Positions 46,785 through 57,680 of a stretch of 64,000 nt of DNA are shown in pieces. The notes under the pieces are model-generated. The model was given only the letters and a program-made list of their open reading frames with translations. It ran no database searches and was not told where the DNA came from. Every line of letters starts with the position of its first letter. Positions within the stretch are counted from its first letter, which is position 1. Position numbers and translations under genes: made by a program. Location: positions 224,890 to 288,889 of the forward strand of contig CANTFL010001181.1 of the NCBI GenBank assembly GCA_947650285.1, in the 5' to 3' direction. The DNA is from Hyaloperonospora brassicae. Its lineage: Eukaryota > Oomycota > Peronosporomycetes > Peronosporales > Peronosporaceae.

Positions 46785-49560
46785 ATGGCATCTTCTACGC
46801 ATCCCTCTACCTCGCCAGTTCCCTCGGAATGTTTGACCGTGCTTCCCGCTCCGGATCGCGATCTGTCACCCAGATCGTCCAATTAAGGGGTGCATTTCCC
46901 TATTGTTCCGAAGTGGCCGGGGTCCCCAGGTCATATCGATCCGACCGGATCGCCACTCACCCCTATGTGATAATTAGATCGACTACCGACAGGGTCTGCG
47001 TCTCCAGACCAAGACTCGCCGGCTGGACCTCCCGCCCATGGAGGGCATACTGCCCCGTCCCCATATCAACTCGGATCTCCAAACCATTTTGACCCGGCCG
47101 GATTGCTATCGATCATCATGGGATCGTCAGACCGCCTGCCTGAGCCGATCTCGCTTCCCGCATCGCCAGCGATCCTTGGTGCGTTTAGATCCGACACCCT
47201 GGCCACCAGTGCGTCTAGCGGTGGGTTCGCTTCAACCGTGGACATCACCGGTCACGTCTCAAGCGTTTCTGCAGACGATGTTCGTTCCACGTTGGCTACG
47301 ATCTCCTATTTATGGGATCGCGAGGTCACCTTCTGCAGCCAAGTCGATACCATTCACGTGCTTCAGCAGTCGTACCGAGAGGCTGTTGCGCAGGGAGACC
47401 GCTTTCAAGACGAGATTAATTCTCTGTATAGATCGGCCGCCCCATTCGTATCCTTTGTCCAGCGTCAATATGATTAAATGCAAGGTCGCTACTTCAACGC
47501 AGTACATCCTTTAAGCGACTGTAGACGAGCTTTGCGAACGCATCGATATCAATCGGCGCAGATTCTTCGGCTGCGCGGAATGTTACGTGTCAGCGATTAA
47601 GATTGAGGCAACTTGTAACGACAGATGAAAACATTGAGGGCTCAAGTCTATTCGCTCCAATTCGAGCGCGATTTTCTCCGACAGCAGCGTAAATAGCTGT
47701 CCTCCGACAGTTCTTTCCTCAGCATAAAAGTTTTGCAGTTGGAGGAGGAATTGGATCGGTCTCAAGCGGAGATCGCTGAAGGCTTGACTTCGATTAGCGA
47801 TCTCATACAGCAGGTGGGCTATTTAGCTCCATTGGAAGGTCATCTAACACGTTCACAAGTGGAGAATGTTTACCTCCGTAGTCAGCTAGCGGAGCACATA
47901 CGGTATACGACCATTTAAAGGTGGCAGAGCAATATCGGGATCGGGCTATAGCGAACACCGGACTCTTCTCCACACCATCAATAGTGCCATACTCGGGTCC
48001 CATTCACCTGCGTCACCCACTCACCAGACCTCCAAGAGTACCACTCCGGCCATTTCGGCACCTGCTTCCGTTTCTTAGAGGCCGCGATCTCCTGCCCGTA
48101 GATCTCGCCCGAGATCGTCTGCCCCACCAGCCAAGCGTCAGCGCATTCAGCCGAGGTCCCAGTCCGAAATTCTCCCGCCGTCCGATCAGGCTCTCGCGTA
48201 CTATCCTTTAACCCTTCCAGACCTTCGAAGATACTCCCCAGATTGACCCCCTCTGCGCCGACAATCAAGTCTTCAACTCCTTCGTCTCCTTCATCGGATT
48301 CTGGGACGGTATCGGGCAGTGGGACTTCGTCCGAGTCTGGCTCTAGCTCGGACGATTTAACTCGATCCGTGTTGTCTCAATCGAGATCGGCCGCTCGTCG
48401 TCAGACGAGATCGGATATCCGATCCGCCACCCCCGACCCCCCCCCCCAAGCTGCTCCGAATGATTCCCCTTTGTCCGTGACAACCGCAATTGACCAAAAA
48501 CTTTAGCTTCCGCCTCCACCAAGCGATCCGGAGCCTCGTTATCTCTCCTACTCGTCTACTACGGCCACGACTGCTCCCGTGAATGACAATCAGGAGGATG
48601 ATGCCTCTGGAGATGTGGATGTGTCATTGATGGAAGAAACACTCAGCGATATCGGTTCGGCTAATTTGCCTCGCGGATCCACCGCACTTTCAGCCGCTAT
48701 TTTTCCGACAGCGACTGCAGTATCGTCATTCCGGCGCGCCAAGTGGCTTACAGAGTCCTCGCTCCTATTGATTCCGACAATCTTTCGCCACTCCAGCAAC
48801 CACAAGATCGATGGATTCCAAATTATCAGGCACCTTTCCACCGGATCGCTGCCGAGATCGCTCCTTGGTCAGTTTCACGGATCGCGATGGTTTGTGTGAG
48901 GACTATGTCCATCGAGCTGCTGTTCCACCATTACTCCAAGCCCAAGAATTTCCTATTCCCCTCCCACCCTCACGGACGGGCTCCGCCTACTGGGACTTGG
49001 GCACCATGACTAATCTCGCGGCGACACATTGAGGCTCTATACGTCAGAGCGCCCTGGGATAATATCGGGGTTCCCGTGAACCAGATATCGTTCTTCATGA
49101 CTGTATGGTATCGTGACATGAGTACTCGCTACCTGGAGCTTGAGTCCACTCATCGACAAGCTCTGTGGGAATACACACATGCTTTCACGATCTCTCCGGC
49201 TCAACGACGATCTGACCGGTTCATGCAAATGTTTTGGCGTCAACGGAAACAACGCCGATCTCGCTTCGGAGTGCGCTGGGAGAATTTCTTGAAGATGATA
49301 CTCAGCGGCATGATTGCTGGCTAATGCGATCTTGACATTTTGCTCGATCCCTTCTTCCTGTATTACCCTCATTCCCATTAAGGGCGAGTTTGTTATCCAG
49401 AATTAGGACATTCTGACGACCCGGCCGACCTGATAGAGGCATTGGACATAACAGACCAAGAGGATCCTTGGCGCAATCAGTTCCGTAACGCCTATTGGGA
49501 TCACCCCGGATTGCGGATCCCTCGCCTACAGGACAATTTTAAGCCTGCTACATCATCTTA
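46785..49560 (+). pseudogene. Opposing coding region inside E3, broken
   Basis: An ATG at 46785 lies two bases after LTR copy 2 and opens MASSTHPSTSPVPSEC before a stop after 33 codons. Further plus-strand pieces look like protein: REVTFCSQVDTIHVLQQSYR (47310-47370), a helical segment (47733-47918), a Ser-rich stretch (48250-48500), and a long block at 49040-49320 with NQISFFMTVWYRDMSTRY and RFMQMFWRQRKQRRSRF, then a last segment ending near 49560. Frames change several times. I do not recognise the product. It is either ORF1 of a plus-strand relative or an accessory gene of E3. Confidence 0.5.
48437..48447. repeat. Poly-C run (11 C)
   Basis: Eleven consecutive C inside the Ser/Pro-rich part of the opposing coding region. 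It is prone to length error and could cause an apparent frame change. Confidence 0.8.
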
Positions 49561-49813
49561 GTCCAAAATCGATGTCCGATCCCGATCGTCTTTCGTAATT
49601 GTGTTTTGTTTTCCTCGTATTCATTGGTAATTCATTCTCTTCAACTTCCACAACTTCGATTGTCCCTCGACCCACATTATTCAGTAGGGTGATTCACTTG
49701 ACTGTCTCCATACTCACACACGTACCTCCATCCATCAGCATGTACTACCTCCTAGCACACCTTGCCACCCCATCCATCCGCATATGCTGCCTCCCGCATA
49801 CTTGTTCGAACTG

Positions 49814-50326
49814 TTAAGGTTCATCCGACTTGCCTTCGTGAGACTGCATCACTTCGAAACGTTTCCGGCTCACCCGGCTCCGCTCAAACTCTTGCAAGAT
49901 CGCTCCGCAACTCATATCGGCCTCGGTCACCCAGCTCAGATCTGGATGTCCCTTCCATGTCACCAAAAACTGTCGGTGTACTCGCCCATAACGGGGTTTC
50001 CGACCAGATCGCACGTCCAATATTTCTTCCACTTCGTATTCTCCCTCCTCAAGATCGATCTCCCAACTGTCTTCTAGTAGCAGAGCTTCATCAAAATCCA
50101 AGCGATCGGCTTCATCCAACGTAAGCTGGTCTTTCGGCCGCTCGGGGAACGTCTTTACCTTCTTCAGCTTCGAAAGATGTACAATCGGAAATAGACGATA
50201 TGGGGTCCCTGTGATCTCCAGTTTCACCGCGTGATCTCCACATATGTCCGCAACTCGGAAGGGATCATGCCACATATGTGCTAGCTTCTTCGCATATCCT
50301 TCTTGAATCGATTCAAGTATAGCCAA
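49814..50326 (-). pseudogene. E3 integrase C-terminus: GPY/F-like module and chromodomain
   Basis: The segment reads MWHDPFRVADICGDHAVKLE then FPIVHLSKLKKVK, an integrase C-terminal module. It is followed by the chromodomain EYEVEEILDVRSG, QFLVTWKGHPDLSWV. The Trp/aromatic positions of the chromodomain cage are partly kept. It ends at a stop after GKSDEP. Confidence 0.88.
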
Positions 50327-50625
50327 ACTTGTGTCTCCACTTCGATCTCAGGTGGCTCCAGGTCTTCAATGTGCAGATCTGCTTTTTCCTGGATCGCGGC
50401 TCGTAAATGATCTTTCACCGCAGATCGAGCTCGCTGATATCGTCTTTGGATGCTGTATCTCTTCCTTTTCGAACCGCGATCTCTTGTTCTCGTGTTCCCC
50501 ACTGACAACGTAGCTTCCAACGTCGATCGTGGATCCCACCCATGAATCAAATAGATTGGGGTGTCCCCTCGGATCCGATATTGCGCGGTGTTGATGGCAA
50601 ATGTGAGCCGTTCAGCATACTCATC

Positions 50626-51347
50626 TCAATCATGTTGGTTGACATCAGCCACATACATCTTGAGCGCTCTCGTCAGTTTTTGCACCATTCGTTCGGCCGT
50701 TCCATTTGCTTGTGGTTGGTAGGCCATGGTTGCACGCTGCTTTTGCCCTACGATCTGGCTGAAAGCTCGGAAGAAATCGGACATAAGTCCCGGTTCCCGA
50801 TCGTGCCTGATAGCCTCGCTATCTCCGAAACGTCGGAACACGCATTCTTCGTAATTCTCCGCAATCGTCTGTGATGTCCGTGACGAGCTAGCTTTTGCGA
50901 TCACATACCCCGAGAAAAGATCTACCCAAATGAGCAGCGCAGTGTTCCCTTTGAACGATTTAGGCAACGACGGGATATGATCCATTGCGATGATCTGAAA
51001 TGGGTAGGTTGCTTGTAAATTACCATGCAATCTCCCATGGATCATCGGACATCCCTTTCCGGTCTAACATTTGGTGCATAAGCGCCCACATATCGTTGCA
51101 CACTCCGGTACAGCCTTCTCGAGTGGAATCGCGATCTGATCCTATGATAGGTCCTGCCAATCTCCTGATGGTCTCCTTCCAGACTTGCGTGGTAATGGTG
51201 CAAAAAGTCCTGTTGCAACGTCTCTGGGATCACTAGACGCATCAAATCATCGCGATCGTCTGACTCTATTTTCGCCATGAGGCAGAAGAAAAGCAGATCG
51301 TTATCGTCGATCTCGTACTCTGGCGTCAATTTTGCGCACATCTTCAC
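50626..51347 (-). pseudogene. E3 integrase zinc-binding domain and DDE core
   Basis: HHYHASLEGDHQEIGRTYHR is the HHCC region, whose Cys pair falls after a frame change. The core holds IIAMDHIPSLP, IWVDLFSGYV, AIRHDREPGL and QPQANGTAERMV, so all three acidic residues (Asp, Asp, Glu) are present. Confidence 0.9.
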
Positions 51348-51419
51348 CTCTCCCGCGTCTAAGTTTGATACATCGCCACTTAGATACTTCTTAAGATAGA
51401 CAATTCAACGCTCCTCATT

Positions 51420-52319
51420 TTAAGCTTGGTCAATTAGTCGAATCCTAATCCTTTGCACCATATCCTCCAGTAACACTTCGGGCTGATGACTTCTCCTTCC
51501 GGCCGATCTCGTGATCGCAGTTATTCGAGCGAGCTGACCCGTATGATTGGATTTTAACAATTCATCGAGCCGGTTCAAAGTAATCAGATCTCGCCGATCT
51601 TCTTCAGCTACAAAAATTCGTCCATATTCGTTCTGCAATGATGTGCTTGCTAGTCGATCTGCACTTTGGTTCCATTCTCGCTTCATGTGCAGGAACTCAT
51701 GACTCGGCCACGATCGCAGTTTCTCCAACGCTTTTTGACTCAGAAGTTGCAGGCCCGGTGCTTTGCAGTCGATCTCACCGCGCATCTGTCGAATCACCAA
51801 ATTGGAGACTCTACACAGAATTACTCGCCCCCCATTCAGATCGGCGACTAACTCAAAGCACAGTAGCAAGCCATTATACTCCGCTTCATTCACGGTCAGA
51901 TCGAGAGCATACCTGGATTCTGCCGTCACGATCGTCCACTCGAGTAACCTCCATATCACAGCACTGTACGACCCTCCTTTCTTCTTTACCCTCGCCGATC
52001 CATCAAAACTGACCACTAGCAGTTCCTCATCCGCTTTCACCGTAAGAGGTAGCATTGAATCCTTGAGTCTGCAGTCATTTAGCGAGGTTATTGCGATCAT
52101 CATCTCTTCCACCTCTTCTCTCGGAGTGATACTCGCTGCTAACATTCCCAGAATATCTTCTTCTCCTTTTTCGCACCTCTTCACCTCCATAGTATAGTTT
52201 GACAGCAAATCATCCCACCGTCCTAATCTCCCTTGAGCCCTCGAGGTTGCATCAACCACGCTAACTTGGAATGTCGGGTCAGCACACTGGTCTCCCTTGA
52301 GGCTAGTGTAGTGTAGCAC
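51420..52319 (-). pseudogene. E3 second, archaeal-type RNase H region
   Basis: The 299-codon open segment carries a second RNase H: VVSFDGSARVKKKGG, VNEAEYNGLLLCFELV, NQSADRLAS. Its layout is the RVT_3 (archaeal-like) type that plant Tat/Ogre elements and some oomycete Gypsy elements acquired, placed between the normal RNase H and integrase. The acidic residues expected at the first (FDGS) and second (EAEYNGLL) positions are seen. Confidence 0.85.
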
Positions 52320-53604
52320 ACATCCAAAACTCGAAGTAACGCCAGCACTTCCTTCTCCACCGTTCCGTAGTTAAGTTCATTGGGCTATAACGTGCAGCTA
52401 GTAAACGTCACCGGATGATACACGCCATCGTACTCCTGTATCAGGGCCGCTGAGACAGCCCCCTAACTAGCGTAGACCACGGCCACGGGAGGTCGATCTG
52501 GGTCGAAATGTGTAAGCATGGGGGCTGTAGCTATCTTATCCTTCAGCATCGTGAACGCAACCTTAGCCTCCTTCCATCGATTTTCATTTGACCATTCGTC
52601 TCCTGCTGCGAGCTGAGATCGACCGATCTCGAGGAAATCCGATTCCCTTAGCTCATATAACACAGCGGCGTACACTGCAAAATCCTCAATGAAGCGGCGG
52701 TAGTAGTTGAAGCTACCGAGAAAAGATTGCATAGATCGCAGCGTGCTAGGGAACGCGATGTTGACCAACTACTCCAAGTTCTTTGGTAGAGCCTTTAGAC
52801 CGTCCATTGACACTAGATGTCCCAAATAATCGACCCTAAGACACCCTCAAAAACTCTTTGTGAGACTGATAGACAGATTCCACTTATCACATGTTTCTAG
52901 CAATCGCTCTACTTTTGCGTACAAAGATTCCCATGACGTGGCTGGTGTGAGGATATCATCAATATAAGATCGTCGTCTCAGTATAGAAGGACGTCTATCT
53001 GTCTCAAGTCCTCCATCTTTAAATACATCGATCTGGCTGTCCGAAGCTGAGCTCTGGAAAATCGTAGATACCCATACAGCGCATTGTCAACAAGACGTTG
53101 GTAGATTTGGGGCGCGTTCTTAAGTCCAAAAGGTATTCGGAGCCACTCGAACAGGCCGAACGGCGTGACAAACGCTAATATCAGTTTTGCTCGTTCAGTC
53201 ATCTTAACAACCCAGAATCCACTGGACATGTTTAGCGAACAGTACCATAAAGCTTTATCCATATTCTCTAGCAGATCGCTGATCAACGGCATGGGGTAAA
53301 CCATCAGTCGCGTCAGCTGATTTACTCTTCGATAATCAATACAAAGGCGAATGTCCACTCCATTCTTCTTGATGATCACCACTATCGGAGACGCCCAAGG
53401 CGACGTGGATGGCTAAATGATCTTGGCCACTATTAACCCTTTGATGAGCTCCGACAACTTCTCCCGATTTTTGGGCGCGACCGGGCGGACTCTCTGTGCT
53501 ATAGGTGCGGCTCCACTGACACCAATATTACAAATCGCGCCTCGTGCCGCTGGTGGTAGGACATTTACCTTCCCCATGAGGAGTTGACGGCTCTTCCAGA
53601 TCAA
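52320..53604 (-). pseudogene. E3 reverse transcriptase and first RNase H
   Basis: RT motifs occur in order: GAAPIAQRVRPVAPKNREKL, VVIIKKNGVDIRLCIDYRRV, FGLFEWLRIPFGLKNAPQIY and, in another frame, YIDD at 52966-52955. The connection (SFLGSFNYYRRFIEDFA) and a first RNase H (THFDPDRPPVAVVYAS, then VEKEVLALL) follow with stops between. The enzyme is degraded. Confidence 0.9.
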
Positions 53605-54307
53605 CGATCTGAGCCACTATTGATCTGTGGTGAGATGCACATTAGGATCGCCGATCTGAATGTCATCAATAGTAACTTCTTCCGTAGTCGCCGACATCTC
53701 TGGTAGCACTGCCATGTGCTGCTCGAAATCTTCAGCAAACAAATCTCCGCTCTCGTGGTATTAAACTGGCGTTTCCGCGATCTCGACATCTTCAATCTTT
53801 GGAAACATATATTCCTCAGGCTCTTGCTTCTCTCCAGGCTGGCTCAATTCCGACAATTTGTAAGTCGGATCGGCCTTCGATAGAGACGGTCTATCACGTG
53901 GCCATTCTTGATCGGTATCTCGATCCCCCTTCGTTGCATGTTGGGTTCCGATCACATGAATTTTATCCCTCGCGATAGCTCTGCTTCGTTGTGTGGAGAT
54001 AATTCAGCTCCATTGCCCCTTCCTTGTCCTACAAACGCGAAATCTGTCCTGTGCAGCTCCTCGTTTCCGGCCTGCCGCGTCACCGTAGAGACCGCTGGAG
54101 ATACATCTTTTAGCGGGTCAGATGGTCGTTTCATGATACGTTTAGGGGTGACGCATTCAGGGCGATCTGCCAATGGTCCGATATGCTCTTCCGGAAGCGC
54201 ATTCACACTATCTTTCGCAGCTTCGTACGCTAGAATTGCCACTCCTTGTACTTCCCCGATCCGCCCGTCACAACACCTTGATTCCGAGGTACCATATCGC
54301 CTTCTAT

Positions 54308-54883
54308 TCACAAGCCTAATATAGTGTGGGTGGGAAGTATGATCTCAAGGTCGCCAATGTTGGTCATCGGCAGGTACTTCGTCTTACCCAACCCCGAGAC
54401 CACTGTGGGGACCCAATCTAGTCCTCTGGCGACCCACGACTTCATCTTGGCCCCACCGATCCCAATCTTCACTTCTCTTGACTCCCCGACCGGGATCACC
54501 ACATGTTGGTCCTTCGCCGTCACATTCTGTACCTTTAATCCGTACGCGGGGCGACGTCCAGCGAGGTGAATACAGACTTCCTCTGGGAGACATAGCGCGC
54601 CGTCGGCTAGATCGAGCCGCACTCCGGCATGCACCATAAAGTCCATGCCCAGAATCGCTTCTTGCCCTGCCAGATCGCCTACCCACACATTGAAATAGTA
54701 TACCAGCGATTCCGCGAGGGTTACTTTGATCTTGGTGCGTCCTATCGTCATGTACGGGGTTTCTCCGATCCCGATACATTCTTGTCGTTGACTTTCGTCA
54801 ATATTACAACCGACCTTACGAGCAAAGGTGGTGTCAATGATCGACACTTCAGCACCACAATCAAATATCAGAGTCGCTTTCAC
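54308..54883 (-). pseudogene. E3 aspartic protease region
   Basis: The 191-codon segment has the active site LIFDCGAEVSIIDTTFARK (D-C-G-A) and the second motif EAILGMDFMVHAGVRLDL. Unlike E1, the catalytic Gly is kept. Confidence 0.85.
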
Positions 54884-55267
54884 ATTGTTGATCTTGCCGA
54901 CAGCCTTCGCCTGTTTGAACCACTTCCCGGGCTAATAATTCTTCCAGTACCCGATAGATTCACCGTAAGCAAGCTCGATCTCCATAGTTGGTTCGAGTCG
55001 CAAGTACTCGTCGATCCTCTTCAGACTGGAGACAGAGAAAACACGATTAGACTTCGAACGAGATACATTTGGTTCCATATCTTTGTTCTGCTTACTCTGG
55101 CGATCTGTCTTCCTTTTCCACGTATGCAATTCTTCAGGGCCCAGAAGGATCGGCTCAAAACATCTTCCAACCGGGCGAGTGCTCTAGTTTAACAACTTCT
55201 CAGCCTTCTCTGGCAACATCCTCGTATGCTTATTTGTGACGTACCATTGGCGGATCATGTTGTAGAA

Positions 55268-57678
55268 CTCCTCCATGGGACAGTTCCCCGGAACATGCAT
55301 CTCGCCACAGGCACGACACACGAAAAAAAATTATCGGAGGGGTATCCTTTACGCCCACATTTCTGGTAAGCGAGCCGCTTCCAGATACCGAGATCTCCAT
55401 GCTTGGTCGATCCGCAATGATTACGCGGTTTTGATGGCATACTGCGACCGTGGTATTGACGACTGCTCCGATTCGCCGATCCCATGTTCGCCGAAGTGTC
55501 GCTGGTTGATTTGCGCCGATCTGCAGCAGCGACTACATAAATCGATCTCAAACGATCTTCTGACTCCTATCCGTTGGTGTCTGAGTTGGAATCGCTGCTG
55601 ATATTCTCGGTACGGACCATCCTCACCGCACGTGCAGGCTTAGAAAGTGCTGGACCAGGCGTATCCTTCTGTCTGAACTTGGACGATCCCATCATCACTT
55701 ACCTTGGCGCGATCTCCCCTGTTGGCATCCATGCAATGTCTCCTGCATGGCTTCCGCATCGGCTACATTTAGCAATAGAAATTGGTTGGATAGATCGGGA
55801 TCATCCAAAGTGTCAGTGAAATTGTTGATATGTTCCTTGCGTGCAGCCGCCAATCCAGTCATCACGGGTATTTTCGCCTGCATTCCCATCACGTTAAGCC
55901 GATACAAGTACTCCAAGGGATTTTCCTCCGATCACTTCTTCGCGTAGTAATATCGCCGGCTCGCTGACATCCCGTGTCCCGCATATTCCACCAGGAATCT
56001 ATTCATCAACTCTTTCCCATTCAATCTGGTCGATATGCTCAGTTGGCGGTACCAGTAGCAAGATGGGCTCACCATTAGATCGCTGAAGACCAAAAATTTC
56101 TTATCGTCCGGCGTCTGGTCCCGGAGGAACGCTGATTTAACTTTGCCCATCTAGATTCGGGCTTTGTCCTCTTTCCGATATTTCCATGAGAATTCTTTCA
56201 ACTCTGAGATCGCTGAGATTCTGATCTTCTGTGTGATGGCACTAGTCCCGGTAGACATACCGGTCGTGGATACTTGAGGTCGTCGAAATTCGGCCGTTTA
56301 TAGATCGTTCGGATCGTATTCCGCCTTCTGACGAATCTGCTGGTAAGAGTCTAAACTTACCGATTCCATCTCCACATCCGGCATGTCGTAGTTTCCTCGC
56401 GAAAGTGAGAGAACGGTACGGCGATCCGGGTGGTGGCTTGGCTGTCGGCTCATCCGTTGGGCTTTCCGTTGATCTGCTTCGTACTTCTTCATCGCTGTAT
56501 TGAAAAAAACGACTTAGATCGTCCTGTTCTTTATCTTTTAAATCCGTGGGTCTACCGGTCAATCTTGGTTGGGTGTAGATCTTGTCCTGTTCTCAAAAAG
56601 CGTCGATCCTGGCCTTGCCGATCCTGTCGTTCAGCAGAAATAATCCTCCCGATGGTCCTAGAGACATCCGCCGAATGCTGATGGACCCATCTGACTCGAT
56701 CTCGGAGTCAGATAAGGCGTAATAAGGCGTAATAAGGCGATCCTGAGGGGTGTTCTTGAGAAGATCCCGAGTGTATGACGATCCCGTCTCTAGGAGTGAT
56801 AGTCTTGCCCAATAGAAGTATCATGACCTCCACGAAATCGCTTACTGCGTTCTTCAACTGTTCCAAGCTGCATCCCATCAGTTTAGCTCCATCGAAAGCA
56901 TTAGGGTAGAACCCCGTGTCATTCAGCATCTGCAAAATCAAATCACTCGCGCCGAGTTTGCTGTTCACGGGCGGCGAGATCGAGATCGGATTATCCAGAG
57001 GACCGATCAACTTTGGCCTTAATATCTTAAAAATTGGATCTGTCTTGAGAAATGTCTTCAAGTGGCTATAATAGCACTGCCATTTCGCACGCCCCCACAC
57101 CTCGTCCGCCATTTCAGTCTACATGGGCGAAGTCTTCACTGGGTTATATTCTGTCTTTAACATCGCGATCTCGTCCAGTTTTTATCGTATTCCTCTCTGA
57201 CTACGATCTTCTATTCCACGGTCTGGTCGATCTGGCGATCCTCGCCTTCTGATCTGAGCGTACTCATCTTAGTTCGTCCCGGTGTGGTAGACCTCGTAAT
57301 CGTCTTCCTCGGCTTGAGGTCGGGCGATCTATTGACGAGGGTATAAAGTTTGGCTTTCACCGTTTTGGTTTTCACCATTGGATTTTAATCCAGCAGATCG
57401 CTCGTTGCAGATCGATCTACGGTGGCCGCCGGAGGGACCCTAGGAGGTGCTCGAGGTTTATCTTCCTGATCGATCTCTCGATCTTTCTCTTTCATTTTCG
57501 TTCCATCAGAGCCCCTCCCAAAACTCTGATGATCTGAGGATCTCGTGCTTCTACGTGTCTGCGTCGATCCCTCTGTCGCTGACACTTCACTTCCAGGTCC
57601 TTGCTTGATCTTGACATCTTCGCCAGTGAACTCAAGGTGAAATCCAAAAGCCTCAGAAGATCCGGGCACGCGAACCAT
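55268..57678 (-). pseudogene. E3 Gag, broken
   Basis: The ATG at 57678 lies two bases past LTR copy 3 and opens MVRVPGSSEAFGFHLEF. After stops and frame changes the gag core is seen at 56150-55695 (FSWKYRKEDKARIWMGKVK, MNRFLVEYAGHGMSASRRYY, NPLEYLYRLNVMG). A CCHC zinc knuckle, CRACGEMHVPGNC, lies near 55310-55270. Confidence 0.85.
57662..57677 (-). other. E3 primer-binding site candidate overlapping the gag start
   Basis: TGGTTCGCGTGCCCGG on the minus strand starts three bases inside LTR copy 3. Its reverse complement has the layout of a tRNA 3' end (CCGGG T-stem, 7-base acceptor strand, A, CCA). The TGG shares its T and G with the ATG of gag. Confidence 0.5.
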
Positions 57679-57680
57679 TG

